In this document: one piece after another, positions 33,783 through 44,995 of the stretch | Layout of the letters: every line of letters begins with the position of its first letter | Numbering within the stretch: position 1 is the first letter of the stretch | Notes under the pieces: model-generated | Told to the model about the DNA's origin: nothing | What the model saw: the letters and a program-made list of their open reading frames with translations, nothing else | The model's database searches: none | DNA from: Isoetes taiwanensis | Lineage: Eukaryota; Streptophyta; Lycopodiopsida; Isoetales; Isoetaceae | Direction of reading: 5' to 3' | NCBI GenBank assembly: GCA_021234155.1 | Contig: JAJEKV010000045.1 | Span: 1,462,635-1,526,634 of the forward strand | Length of the DNA stretch: 64,000 nucleotides | Made by a program: the position numbers and the translations under genes

Positions 33783-34440
33783 TCATGTTATATCGGTATG
33801 TTGAATTAATCTTCTGAGTTCTGCAAATCTCCCTTCAGCTAGCACTTTTGTTAGAATGTCTGCAAGCTGCATTGTAGTATTCACATAGGTCAACTTTGCT
33901 AGCCCTTTACTGACTGCTTCTCTTATAAAATGCGGTTCTAACTCAATGTGCTTGGATCTCTGGTGCAAAAGCTGGATCCTTAGACATTGCTATCACGGCT
34001 TTAATAATCGCGATTAAAGACAATAAAGTAGCCTCAGATTGTGGAAATCCAAATTCTATTAACAATCTTCTTTCCCAAATTAATTCTCTTACACACAAAG
34101 TGGCAGCAGCATATTCTGCCTCAGCACTTGATAGAGCAAATGAACTTTGCTTTTTACATTTCCATGCTATTGGTCCACCACCTAGAAGCATTAGATAACC
34201 AGATGTGGATTTCCTAGTGTCAATGCAGCCTCCCCAATCTGCATCATAGTATGAGCTTAGGATCATGTTATTTGTGCAGTAAGTTATCCCTACATCCATA
34301 GTGCCCTTAAGATATCGAGCACTCTTTTCTTTGCCTCCAATGACCTCGTCACGGATCATTATTGTACACCTTAAAATGTTAACAATGTGTGATATGTGCG
34401 GCCTTATGCGGTTGGCAACATAAGACAAACATCCTATCAA
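33783..34440 (-). pseudogene. Copia RNase H region and polyprotein C-terminus
   Basis: RNase H removes the RNA template during reverse transcription. Two overlapping frames (34440-33943 and 33968-33783) carry IGCLSYVANRIRPHI, RYLKGTMDVGITY, YYDADWGGCIDTRKSTSGY, WKCKKQSSFALSSAEAEYAA, HIELEPHFIREAV and ADILTKVLAEGRF. All are conserved landmarks of copia RNase H and the C-terminus. The catalytic Asp (DADW) and Glu (AEAEY) are present. One frameshift separates the two frames and another separates them from the reverse transcriptase. Confidence 0.9.
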
Positions 34441-35365
34441 TGATCACGTAAGGTGTGCCAATCATTTCTTCTCTTTCAATGTCATCCTTAGGACTCATTT
34501 GCTCTGAGATTTTATACCCTGGTACAACAGGTGTTTTACAACTGTTACATTGCTCCATCTTAAATTTTTTCAGCATGCTCTCAATTTGACCCCTTTGAGT
34601 GAGAACTATAGTTTTATTTGCTCGATTCCTTTTAACTTCAACACCTAAGAATTTCTGCAACTCTCCAAGATCTGTCATTTTAAACCTTCTATTCAGAATG
34701 TTCTTGCACTGATCTAAACACTTTTTTTCTTTTGCTATCATAATGTTGTCATCAACATAAAGTGCAATAATGCACCATTCACTTCCTGCTACAAATTTAT
34801 AGATGTTTCCATCATTTTTAAATTTACTGAACCCTTGCTCAATCAGATAAGAGTCCATGCATTTATACCACTCTCGAGGTGATTGCTTGAGCCCATAAAC
34901 TGCTCTTTTTAATTTCCAAACTTTACCTTCTCCTTCTTCAAAACCAGGAGGCTGTCTCATATATATTTCTTCTTCAAGTTTAGCATTCAAAAAAGCAGTA
35001 TTAACATCCATGTGATGTATTTCAAGGTCACAAGCATTGGCTATGGATAACAACATTTGAATGCTATTCATTTTAACAAGTGGTGAGAAAGTCTCCTCAT
35101 AATCCTGGCCCTTTTTTTGTGAAAACCCTTGAGCAACCAATCTGGCCTTATATTTTGGAGTTTTTCCATCAGGACCAGTTTTCAGTTTAAATAGCCACTT
35201 GTTCCCCACTATGTTTTGCCCTTCTGGTATATCTACTAATTCAAATGTCCCTGTTCTTCTGAATGATGCTAACTCATCATTCATTGCCTTTATCCACTCA
35301 GCCTTGTCAGCTTTAGTCAGAGCCTCATTATAGGTCTTGGGTACATTAGTATCCAAATGCATCAA
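34379..35365 (-). pseudogene. Copia reverse transcriptase
   Basis: Copies element RNA into cDNA. The 328-codon frame matches the RVT_2 family throughout: AEWIKAMNDELAS, KWLFKLKTGPDG, KARLVAQGFSQ, DYEETFSPLVKMNSI, HHMDVNTAFLNAKLEEEIYM, QPPGFE, LKRAVYGLKQSPREWY, the catalytic YVDDNIMIA (YVDD at 34748-34759) and FKMTDLGELQKFLGVEV. The domain itself is intact. It is cut from the integrase side by an in-frame stop (35432-35434) and from RNase H by a frameshift near 34440. Confidence 0.93.
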
Positions 35366-35431
35366 GATTTCAAATAAATCATGAATCTCACCTTCATTCT
35401 CGTGAAGTCTTTTACTCCTCCCAAGTTCATC

Positions 35432-36374
35432 TCATCCATGATGAGTTGTATCTATCTGCAAGCCTCCCTGCAATTTTTGAACTTCAGTTTGTCTTTTTTT
35501 CCTTGTATGCTTGGCACTTGTAACCTCCTCCTCTTGAACTGACATGGCATTATCCTTACCTGCATCATCATCCAGCTTAGCAATGTTTTTAATTGACATG
35601 TCTTCTTCTGCTTCAGATTCTGTGCCAGAATCAAAGTATTTAGGCTGCTCCTTCTCTTGAATAATCTTGACTTCATCACTTGCATTTTCTGCCGTGATCT
35701 CAGATGATTTGCATTCCAGATCTGCATCTTGTACATTCACCTTTGGTATTAACTTATAGAATTGATCTTCATCAAATATAACATCTCGGCTTATTACTAT
35801 TCTCCTTTTATGTGGATCATATAGCCTATAAGCCTTTGATTGATTATCATAACCAACCATGTAAGTTATCAGTGACTTGTCATCAAGTTTTTTTCTGAGT
35901 TCATCAGGTATGTGCACAAAAGCTAAGCATCCATATGCCTTCAAATTTTCATAATGAGGTATTTTCCAGACCACAGCATTTCTGGAATTGTACCTTGTGT
36001 GGCTAATGATGGCAACATATTTTGAACATGAACAGCAGCTCTAACATCTTCATCCCAAAGAAAATTGGGTAATCCTGAAAATTTTAGCATGCTTCTGACT
36101 GCATTTAAATTTGTTCTATTCTTTCTTTCGCAATTCCATTACATTTGAGGGAGTACGTGCATGTGAGTTGCCTTTTAATTCCTCTCTTCCTGCAATAGAG
36201 TTTGAATTCATCAGATATGAACTCTCCCCCTCTATCTGACCTCAAACACTTGATTTTTCTCCCTGTTTCAGTTTCAACTTCATTAACAAAGCTGTTTGAA
36301 TATTTCAATTTGCATCTTTTTGTCTTAATACAATAGACAAATGTCTTCCTACTAAAATCATCAATAAGAGTCAT
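35432..36374 (-). pseudogene. Copia integrase core and C-terminal region
   Basis: Inserts the cDNA into the genome. One frame (36374-36105) has the first catalytic Asp context TLIDDFSRKTFVY and the second, LRSDRGGEFIS. The usual third motif is degraded to KCNGIAKERIE. After a ~130-bp gap in another register (35975-36104), the C-terminal part follows in 35974-35432: YGCLAFVHIPDELRKKLDDK, YMVGYDNQSKAYRLYDP and RDVIFDEDQF, then a long acidic linker to the reverse transcriptase. The first frame begins with an ATG created near the frameshift, not a real start. Confidence 0.88.
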
Positions 36375-36404
36375 GAAATATCTTTTACGATAAGCTTGTC
36401 ACAT

Positions 36405-37310
36405 TTAGTGGCCCGTTAGATCTGTGTGGATCGGATCTACTTGACCCTTTGCTCTTTTGAGAGATTTTTTAAAAGGTAATCTGCAATGCTTTCCCAATAT
36501 GCACCCTGCACATTTTAGTTCTTCAGCCTCTTTGCTAACATTTATCATTCCCTTTTTTGCCAACAATTCAATGGCTCTGGAGTTCACATGGCACATCCTA
36601 TGATGCCATTTTTTAAAAGTTGGATGTCCAACATAATTAATACTGGGCAGAATGTGATCATTGCATAAACCAAATAAATTGCCAACACGTTTTCCCAAGA
36701 ACATTATTTTATTATTGAGCAAAACTTTACAATGTAACTTCTCAAATAAGACCTTATATCCAAGGTCCACTAATTGAGAGACAGAAATTAAATTCCTTAC
36801 TAACCCAGGCACACAAAGCACATTCTCCAACTGCAACTTTTTTCCTTCTAAGTCAAACAACTCTAACACTCCTACATCTTCTATTTCTTGAAGCTCTCCA
36901 TTTCCTAATTGAACATGTCCTCCCTTTCTTCCTCTGCAACTTTTAAGCATATTGGAATTTGCAGCTACTGTTTTTTCAGCTCCAGAATCTATTATCATAA
37001 CATCATTATCAATGTTATTTCTAACAATAGAATGCATTTCAGGGAGACTTACCTCAGCATCTTCATCAAGCTCATCTTCTTCACTTTGTTTGTCTTCAGT
37101 AAGATTAATCGTGGGATTCTTCTTTGGTGCTGCTCTCCTGCTGTCATATCCTTTTTTGAATCCAGAACTTTTATCCTTACTTTTGCCTTTTGCATTTTTT
37201 GGACTTGGGCAGCTTGATGCCATATGACCCTTGCCTTCACAATTGTAACATATTATCTCTCTTCCAGTCCTTGGGCAGTCAGCCTTAAGATGGCCATAAC
37301 TATCACAATT
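36405..37310 (-). pseudogene. Copia zinc knuckle, aspartic protease and gag-pre-integrase
   Basis: In minus order, a CCHC knuckle (CYNCEGKGHMASSC, about 37206-37249) is preceded by a second, damaged one (NCDSYGHLKADC, first Cys missing). Then come a Lys/Ser-rich stretch, the protease active site IIDSGAEKTV, the flap-like LENVLCVPGLVRNLISVSQL, and the gag-pre-integrase WHHRMCHVNSRAIELL...CAGCILGKH with its HHCC zinc ligands. The first knuckle is cut exactly where an ATAGA repeat begins (37311). Confidence 0.88.
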
Positions 37311-37338
37311 ATAGAATAGAATAGAATAGAATAGAATA
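37311..37338. repeat. ATAGA pentanucleotide microsatellite
   Basis: About five units of ATAGA (minus strand TATTC). It replaces the first Cys codons of the copia zinc knuckle and marks one edge of the foreign segment in this element. Confidence 0.85.
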
Positions 37339-37690
37339 CATTAATGTCCCTTGTCTTGAGGAATACGGACTTAATGTAGCATGGGTGAGCTCCTAAAAAG
37401 GGTGCTACTAGCACATCCTTATTTGTTATTATGTAGCCTTTTACGAAGGCTGACTTTTTCTTTTAATCTAGGCATCGGCTTTATCACCGGCTTCTTGGCC
37501 ATGCAGTGATGCGTCGTTATCAATCAGCTTTTAACTGAACAATTTGTATGGGGTTTTATGACCCGTTTTGTACGGATCATATTACGAACCCTCTTTCACT
37601 GTGTACTTCTCTATGTCTTGTCAGCATCCTTTGAATCGCGTCTGCCAAATCTCGAAGCGATTCTGTTCTCGTCATCAGAACATAGACCGG
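37339..37690. other. Foreign ~350-bp segment within the copia gag/protease junction
   Basis: Between the end of recognisable gag (about 37690) and the start of the zinc knuckle (37310) lies sequence with no copia similarity. It is bordered on one side by the ATAGA repeat. A poly(A)-free, possibly TIR-free insertion or a replaced segment is likely. I could not read clear termini or a target duplication. Confidence 0.5.
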
Positions 37691-38370
37691 TTCCCCCCTT
37701 CCTTTTCAACATAGCATGGCCCTATCTTCCTTTTTTCTTTATTCTTTTTATATTTTCCAGTGTACAGTACGTCTGTATTCTCATCATCATCTTCATGCAA
37801 TTTACTCTGCTCAAATTCAGTTCTTACCATCCTAATGGCATGCTCCTTTGATTTTGCAACATTCCTTAACAAGGTAGCAAGATGAGTGTTGTGTGATACT
37901 GCTCGAGATATGGCCAGTAATTGATATTCTTCATTGAGAATAACTCCAGCACCTTCTAAGTCTGCTATAATGGAGTCAAACTTCTCAAAAAACTCAGTTA
38001 CATTATCTTTTTCATGCAGTTTTAACCTTCTCAACTGCTTCTCTAAAACATCTATCTGAGAGGAAGTTTTAGCTTCATATTCTTTAATTAAATACATCCA
38101 CATTTCCCTTGGGGTTATACCCCTCAACTTTAATTTAATCACAGATCCTACCTTGCAACTGATGATTGCTTGTGCTTCCATGATTTTCAGCTTTTCATCC
38201 TCTCCACTTGCTGCTACAATGGATGGACCAGCAGGTGCACTTTCAGCAGTTGCCCTTAGAGTAGAACCTTCAGCACTTGAGCTGGCGCTAGTTCCCCCTT
38301 GACTAGCTGTCCCTGCACTCACAGTCACAGGAGGGCTTCTAGAAGCATTTGGATCAACTAAATACCACAA
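37675..38370 (-). pseudogene. Copia gag (UBN2-type)
   Basis: Particle protein of the element. The frame contains the conserved UBN2 pattern: AQAIISCKVGSVIKLKLRGI, MWMYLIKEYEAKTSSQIDVL, LRRLKLHEKDNVTEFFEKFD, ADLEGAGVILNEEYQLLAISRA and MVRTEFEQSKL. The N-terminus is Ser/Ala-rich. The C-terminus CYVEKEGG looks like a decayed zinc knuckle (CxxC and His lost). The upstream start lies before 38370. WYLVDPNASRSP is preceded in sequence by more gag-like codons towards 38480. Confidence 0.85.
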
Positions 38371-38495
38371 TTTTTCAAATTCCAGTACTTCTTTAATACT
38401 TTGCTTCCAAATTTGAAAGCCACCATCTCCTTTGAATACCTCTATAGAATTCAGCAGATTTGCACCTTGATCTGGTAGCCATTATACTCCAACCT

Positions 38496-38508
38496 GGCTC
38501 TGATACCA
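38496..38508 (-). other. Primer-binding site of the copia element
   Basis: Minus-strand TGGTATCAGAGCC, the exact complement of the plant initiator tRNA-Met 3' end, begins two bases after the LTR terminal CA. Confidence 0.9.
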
Positions 38509-38509
38509 A

Positions 38510-39134
38510 TGAAAGGAATCTATAGAGGTGAGTACTTTAAATTTTAATGGAGATGAATCAACAAGATGATCATAAACTTCAAAGACAAGTTCAATTGTAA
38601 TGCACTAGAAAAATTCTTCTTCAATCAATGCTTCTCTTTAGTGTATATTTAAAACCATTGAACAATTAAATTAAGCATTGTACATTGTCTCCGAGAGCCC
38701 AAGCTCCTTATACATAGAAAAACTCGTCTTCAACTTCGATCCGGCACACAGCTCAATGAACTCGTCTATGCAGCCTCTTTTTATCTCAGTTCCGATGGTG
38801 CAAGTGTGTGCTAGCAGCTCGGCAAGGCGTGAACTACGGCCTTACTATTTTCTTCTTCAACGCCAACTAAATACCCCACATGCACGTTTTTCATTTTTGA
38901 GCTCTTCAAAACAATATCCCACATGCACATTGACATTTTTCGACCATGCACCATTGAAGCTCAATTTTAAACATATAATTTATGACTTGAATTCACCTTA
39001 TGAAAAACACTTGCAACTCTAAGAATAATCTTCCCTTGTTGATCTGCACTTCTAGATCTTGTGTTGCTCAAGTACAACTACGAATCTTTGCCACGGTCTT
39101 CAACATACCTTATAACATGACAATAACATCAACA
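38510..39134 (-). repeat. Copia element 5' LTR
   Basis: About 625 bp, TGTTGATG...TTTCA on the minus strand, matching 33154-33774. It is followed by the PBS on its inner side and by the duplication ACAAG on its outer side. Confidence 0.92.
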
Positions 39135-39139
39135 ACAAG
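39135..39139. repeat. Target-site duplication ACAAG of the copia element (right)
   Basis: Identical to 33149-33153. Confidence 0.85.
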
Positions 39140-39159
39140 ACTTCCAAGTCCAAAAAACA

Positions 39160-39854
39160 TGATCTGATTGGAGAAATTGCAATGAAATAAAACCACGGTT
39201 TATGTCCAACACCGATTCAAAAGAGTAAACAAAAAGAAATCAAGATTCTATTATTGAGTCACAACCAGGCTCAGCGCTGGACAACCGATTGGAGCTCTCT
39301 TTTAACCTGCTTAGGGCTCAAGCACAAGAAACCATTTTCTTGTCTTCAACAAGGATCAATAACCTCTGCGGCAACAAATGCGCACGGGATTTGTGGCAAC
39401 TGACTATGGCAAGGATTTCGAAAACTTAGGGGGGGGATATCGAATCGGCGGGGGCGGGTTGGCGGATATAGGCGAGAAGCAACAAAATTTGGGCTAAGCT
39501 AGGATCGGGATGCCATCGGTCGGGTTTTAACATTCATTTATCTGATTGAAGAGCTAAGAATAGATTGAATAGATTAGGCCATGTTTAGATAGAGATCGGC
39601 CTTTTGGATCGAATCATCCCTTTTTCCTATGGTTAGAATTCCGGCATCCTTAGATGGGCTTTGAGCAATTGAATCAATTAGGAAGGATTTGGGCTCTGGT
39701 TCATATTTGTGATTTCGACCTCCGTTATCATACGGTCATTACAATTTTATAACAAATGTTCTTTGGACAATTTATTATTGCTTTCCCCATATATCATTGC
39801 CCTGGCCATTAAATCCTTGTTGCTTGAACTGCTCCCCCGAGCCGCTCCGTATCA
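39160..39854 (-). repeat. 3' LTR of the gag-only element
   Basis: 695 bp, minus-strand TGATACGGAGCGGC...AGATCA. It matches 41503-42261 over most of its length, with many substitutions and a missing ~60-bp block (present near 41890-41960 in the other copy). Flanked on the outside by AAACA (39155-39159). Confidence 0.88.
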
Positions 39855-41486
39855 GGTCCTTCCCTTCTTTCAGTCGATCGACCTCGATCGCTCTATAAAC
39901 TTGAAAGAAATTCCATCAAAACCTTGTTGATTGTCATGAAAGAGGTGTTCTGGTCCTTCCCTTCTTAGGATCCATCTCCTTCCCCTGAGAATGTTCTTTT
40001 TCTGATCCTTCAAGGCAGGGTCTGCACTTGAACAGAAAAATCTCTATGCTGATCCATCAAGCAGGCGTTCTTCGCTTGAACAGTCATGGCATTCTCAGCC
40101 CTTTCTGGTATTCCAGGTAGGTTCCCACCTCTACTCGGACAGAAAGTAAATCCCTTTCTAACAAGAAAGATAGTTTCCTTCCATTAGGAAGCAATAAAAA
40201 TTTTCATTCTATTCAAATAAAGAAAAATCACACATATTCAGATAGTTATATATAACCTACTAAAATTCAAACCAAACTAAGATAAATGACCGATAGTTAA
40301 TCGGCTTCTCTCAAACTCCCTGATTGCAGCTTTGTCAGTTTTCCCATGAGAGCTGTCGGATGTTTCTGCAATAGTATGCATTAACACTTTTTCTTTGTCT
40401 TCCTTGCTCTTGGGAACTTCAATTTCAGTTTGGGGCTTATGCGTAGGTAATGCGCCTTTTTGGGCAAAAGCTTTGAAGTGAGGTCCACCACATATGTAGC
40501 AACCTCTTTAGGGTCGCGCATAATAAGCTCTGAGTTATGCGTTGCTCTGTGTTCCGGTTCCTGGTGTTTGTGTCTCTACGTTCATCATCGAATCTAATCC
40601 TCTTTGGCCCATTATTATTTGCCTTATCAGTGTCATGCTTGATATTATTTTCCCTGGGGTACCCTTCCCATATATCATACTTTGCTCCTTACGATTAAAC
40701 TTTCTTTCTGCGGCTTGACTTTTCCGTGCAGCCGTCCAATGTTTGGGGTTCAATTAGCCTAAGCTCTGCATATAGCTCGTCCCTTAGCCCGGACATAAAT
40801 TTCCTTGTTAACTCCTTATCATTTTGAGACCTTCTATTTGAATCGCCAGGTGGTTAAATTTGCTTGTATCTTGATACCGCAGTTCTCGTTCCCCTTGTGT
40901 GAATATATCCCATTCCCTTGAAGGTCTACAAAGTAACTTGCGGGCAAATTATGGCTTCGAAGGCTCTTTTAAATTCTGCCATGTCTTAATCAAGGAGCCA
41001 TTCTCTTCCTTCCACACGCCACCAAATTCGGGCTACATCGGTAAGATATTATCCATGGCACGAAGTTTTGCGACTTCAGTGGCTCCAACTCTTTCAAAAA
41101 AACTTTCCCATGTAGCTAAGAACCCCCATAACTATAGGGGGACTCCTCTTTTCCACGAGAAAGTTGGCATGCCCTCCACTTTCTACAACCATTTAATCTG
41201 GCGAAGCATTGGGCTGGATTAGGAGAATTGTGGGGAATTTGTAGGCGGCGGATTAACGGGTGGAGGTTGGTTTGGAAGTGGAGGCTGGGAATTGCTAGGT
41301 AAAAATCCGTAAAGCAAAGCTATTTGCTCCAGTTTTGTTTGATAATCTTGCTTTCGGATATAGGCGGTGGTAGAGCGATTTGATTAGCAATTTGCTTGGC
41401 TATAAAATCCGCGGATTCTTAATGCCTGCTGATGCTTGATGATGGAGGTATTAAAGCGGTTGGCCATTGCATGGGATATAGAATCT
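39855..41486 (-). pseudogene. Degenerate gypsy-like gag in the gag-only element
   Basis: The minus strand shows Retrotrans_gag hallmarks in correct order but shifting register: MANRFNTSIIKHQQAL near 41470; a Pro-rich stretch QPPLPNQPPPVNPPP near 41260; DVARIWWRVEGRE (about 41003-41041), the A..WW motif; AEFKRAFEAIICPQV; FTQGERELRYQDTSKF; and KFMSGLRDELYAELRL (about 40755-40805). After that it is low in recognisable sequence. There is no protease or reverse transcriptase. Multiple stops and frameshifts make it non-coding now. Confidence 0.75.
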
Positions 41487-41499
41487 AGGCTCTGATACC
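41487..41499 (-). other. Primer-binding site of the gag-only element
   Basis: Minus-strand TGGTATCAGAGCC lies two bases inside the 5' LTR terminal CA (41503). Same initiator tRNA-Met site as the copia element. Confidence 0.9.
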
Positions 41500-41502
41500 A
41501 CT

Positions 41503-42261
41503 TGATACGATTGAAGAAATTGCAATGAAATAAAACCACGGTTTATGTCCAACACCAATTCAAGAGTAAACAAAAGAAATCAAGATTTTATTATTGAGTC
41601 ACAACAGGCTCAGCGCTGGACAAGCGATAGGAGCTCTCTTTTAACCACCCAAGGGCTCAAGCACAAGAAACCGTTATCTTGTCTTCAACAAGGATCAATA
41701 ACCTCTGTGGCAACAAATCTTTTGGGGTTTTTGGCGGCTTGACTATGGCAAGGATTTCTAAAACTTAGGCGGGGATATCGACTACGGCGGAACTGATTGG
41801 CGGATATAGGCAGGAAACAGCGAGCTGGACTAAGCTAGGATCGGATACCATCGGTCACGAGGGGTTTAGCATTCATTTATCTGATTGAAGAAGCGCCCTT
41901 TTCTTTGGATTCTTCCCTTTTTTTCTAGAAATAGTTTATGAAAAAGGCAGTTAAGAATAGATTGAATAGATTCGGCCCCGTTTAGGTAGAGATCGGCCTT
42001 TTCTGGATCGAATCATCCCTTTTTCCTATGGTTCCGGAATTCCAGCATCCTTCCGATGGGCTTTGCGCAGTTCGGAATCAATTCCGGAAGGATTTGGGCT
42101 ATGGTTCATGACTGTGATTTCGACCTCCGTTATCAGCCACGGTCATTACAATTTTATAACAAATGTTCTTTGGACAATTTATTATTGCTTTCCCCATATG
42201 TCATTGCCCTGGCCATTAAATCCTTGTTGCTTGAACTGCTCCCCCGAGCCGCTCCGTATCA
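41503..42261 (-). repeat. 5' LTR of the gag-only element
   Basis: 759 bp, TGATACGGAGCGGC...CGTATCA on the minus strand. The outer flank AAACA (42262-42266) repeats 39155-39159. Confidence 0.88.
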
Positions 42262-42266
42262 AAACA

Positions 42267-43660
42267 CATGGAAATCAAAGGAAGGACGACTTTACTGCGT
42301 CAGCCAAGTAGTGTGACACTCGAGTGGACCGGACTCAAAGGATGGAGGAGATGACTTAGCCAACAGGTACAGATCACTCAAAGATGACGGGCCAGACTAT
42401 GGTGGGTGCAATGGGGATGACCACACTTCTAGGCATAGGGAAAGCATCTCACAACAAAGCAAAGTCAAGCAATAGAAGTCGTGCTCGGGAACTTCAACTG
42501 CGAGGTAGCCCATTTGTCTACTGTTGATCGCCATCTCAGAGCTTCAAATGCATGCAAGACTGGCCGACTACATCAACCAGCTGATCCTACTCAAGCGATC
42601 AATGGCACTGCACATCTTCAACCTTGCAACTGCACACCGCATATAAGGGCACATTCCACACAACAGGTAAATACATTAAGGAGGAGCAATTTCTACTCAA
42701 GGGTTCATATCGAGGAACATTTTTTGCAACTTGGGATGAAGAGCTCGGATCGAGAGAGGAAGATCGACTATAATAGCGACATCTCAAAGGAATCGAGTCA
42801 AATAGAGCGATGAATATACGAGTAAGAAGAATCAAGCGTGATAGGAGGAAGGGAAACCATAAAGGAGTATAAATATTTAAGTATATCCTCTTATATAATT
42901 TAGAAAAATGGATGAATTGAAATCCCAATTTGAGTGTGTATATGTCTATTATATATCTTGGATGCTCACACATATAGTGTAGAAACATGAGTTTAGAGTC
43001 ATGTCCTAGGGGTTTTAGCATTTAGATCAAGAAACTCCATACATTTGCCAAATGATGAAGCAAAAAGCACGACTATAGCCCAAGATCAAGTTTTCAAATG
43101 GAAGAACAAGTCGAGGGAGAAAGCGAATAGAGCCAAGCAAAGATTTCGACTCAAACACTTGAGGAAGTGCCCCCAAATAGAAGACCGCCCATCTATCACA
43201 ATGTCGGGATGAGAGATAATGCCCGGTCGTGTCAAGATCATTAGCGATGCACCATCTAGGTTTTGCACCGGGACATCTTTGGGACACAACTCTACCTCTT
43301 GTGGCAGCGGCAACACTTTATGACCTTATGACACAAGTGTCCTCAACAATAGAAGGAGAATGCGGCCCGGACATCTTTAGAAACATGACCCACGACCTCA
43401 AAATTTGTGGCGTCGAGAAATTCTTCAGGGCGACGACAATCAATGAGCCAAGCGAGAAGGCAACATCTCGGCGACCTTAGTCCTTGTGGTGATGTATGGC
43501 GATGCTTGTAACATGCATGTTAGATGGAGATACACTTACAAAAGGTACTCGACTAGTAATTAGGCGAGAGAAAAGCCGGGTGTATCTTCGACATGTAGGG
43601 CCTCAAAGGCCAAGATAGAAGCATTCGACAGCGACAAGGATAGCAATCAAAGCACCTTGA

Positions 43661-43693
<33 letters not shown>

Positions 43694-44995
43694 CGGGGGG
43701 ATAGTCAAGACAATAGCCGGGCTATTCAAGAACAAAAGTAGATCTCGAGGGCAGAAACTTCTTCAACTCAAGGGTCAAACTATGCAGACATAAGGATCAA
43801 TCATCCCGACGGCATAGCCAGCAAGGGAGGAGAGCCATGATTCTTTCTGCCCGAGATGCTCAAGTATAGTGGGACAAAGGCGAGGCGAAAATTTGGAGAG
43901 GTGCTAGAAGTCGACTACTTCCATGAGCTCCTTAGAGGCAACATGAAGTTCAAAATTGCTGAGCACGATCAAGTGCCACTGGAGGGTACCACAAGACAAG
44001 AAGACGTCATAGCACCTTAGAACGCGACAACGTCCAAGCCATGAGATCGAGGAGATCAAGAAATGACTAGGCAAACTGAGCCGAAGAATCAGCAATTCAA
44101 CTAGAAACCTCATCAGGATACGACAACTCGCATGCAACTTGGGGAACCCAAGTATTGGCGATTCGAAGAACACTTCCTTAGGAATCTAGCAAAAGGAATT
44201 GTGCATAACCTCAAGAGCCTTGCCAAATAACCCGAGACATCATGGAGGGGCAACCTTTGTCCAAGGACAAGATAGTGCACCTCAAGGGGAGACACCAAGG
44301 GGACTAATAGCTGTAGTAGTAATTATTATTGTGCAAGCTATAGACCTACGTAATTCCCCTTACCCTCCCTTCCATAGTGTAACAGATCAAATGGAAGAGA
44401 TGTCGGGCAATTCGAAGGGATGAAGCAATCAATATCCTCAACACTCTTTGGGAAACACGAGAAGAAGGACTCGACATAAGAGATGTTGATGGAGTTGACA
44501 CAATAATATCAGATCAGTGGGTCCTTTAGCCACCCATATGAAGAATCTAGCGTGGAGGATGATTTTCAAAGGAACCATCTTCGGAGACTCAAGTCATCAA
44601 TTACGCCATCAAAACTACCAGCAATGGGAGGCCTCTAATGAAGAAAGTTGACCTCTACATCGAGGAGGAGCGCGGAGTCTCGAGCAACTTCGGAAGAGCG
44701 TCCGTTCTTTGTGCTGGCGGGGAAATGAGTGGATGAGCTTCTAAGCTTCGGGGATTGCGATGTCGATGGCAGTCTTTGTTCGATTATTCAGGATGCAATT
44801 GTGCCGCTTATTTGTAGCTTTGGAGGAAGTTGTCTCCCATATGGAATGGGAGGAGGTTGAGATTAGCACTGGGGAGTGCCAGCATATCGGGGCGCATATG
44901 AACTTGGCAAGGGCACTTCTTATTAGGGAGTTCACAGGGATTGATGCCATGGCGAGGAGGTACAATGCGACCATGAATAACAACTAGGTGATGAT
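42267..44995. other. Unassigned purine-rich region right of the LTR elements
   Basis: Has the same A/G-rich plus-strand character as 30.48-33.15 kb, which it adjoined before the two insertions. Charged peptides (for example LGMKSSDRERKIDYNSD near 42.74 kb and a 75-codon frame at 44760-44987) have no recognisable domain. No gene or known element could be supported. Confidence 0.4.
43661..43692. repeat. 32-bp A-run
   Basis: A homopolymer of about 32 A in a region that is otherwise mixed. It could be the tail of a plus-strand retroposon or a simple expansion. Nothing upstream is recognisable as a LINE or SINE. Confidence 0.7.

Larger units (their letters stand above)
33149..39139 (-). mobile_element. 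Complete Ty1/copia retrotransposon, inactivated
   Basis: In minus order: 5' LTR (38510-39134), PBS, gag (38370-37675), a zinc knuckle, protease, gag-pre-integrase and integrase, reverse transcriptase, RNase H, a polypurine tract and 3' LTR. Protease and integrase before reverse transcriptase is the diagnostic copia order. Both boundaries carry the duplication ACAAG, so the element is entire. Reading frames change at least five times, and the gag/protease junction holds about 350 bp of foreign sequence. The sharing of most of the LTR sequence indicates a moderately recent insertion compared with its surroundings. Confidence 0.93.
39155..42266 (-). mobile_element. Complete gag-only (TR-GAG type) LTR retrotransposon
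   Basis: The two direct repeats (39160-39854 and 41503-42261) flank 1648 bp. A PBS follows the right-hand LTR on its inner side (41487-41499) and a polypurine tract (GAAAGAAGGGAAGGACC, minus strand) abuts the left-hand LTR. Both outer ends carry the duplication AAACA. The interior encodes only a degenerate gypsy-like gag, so it must have been mobilised by another element. The element is complete at both boundaries. Confidence 0.9.

Noticed and set aside
43553-43735. Minus-strand frame with poly-Phe
   Set aside because: It is created by the 32-bp A-run and has no other coding character.
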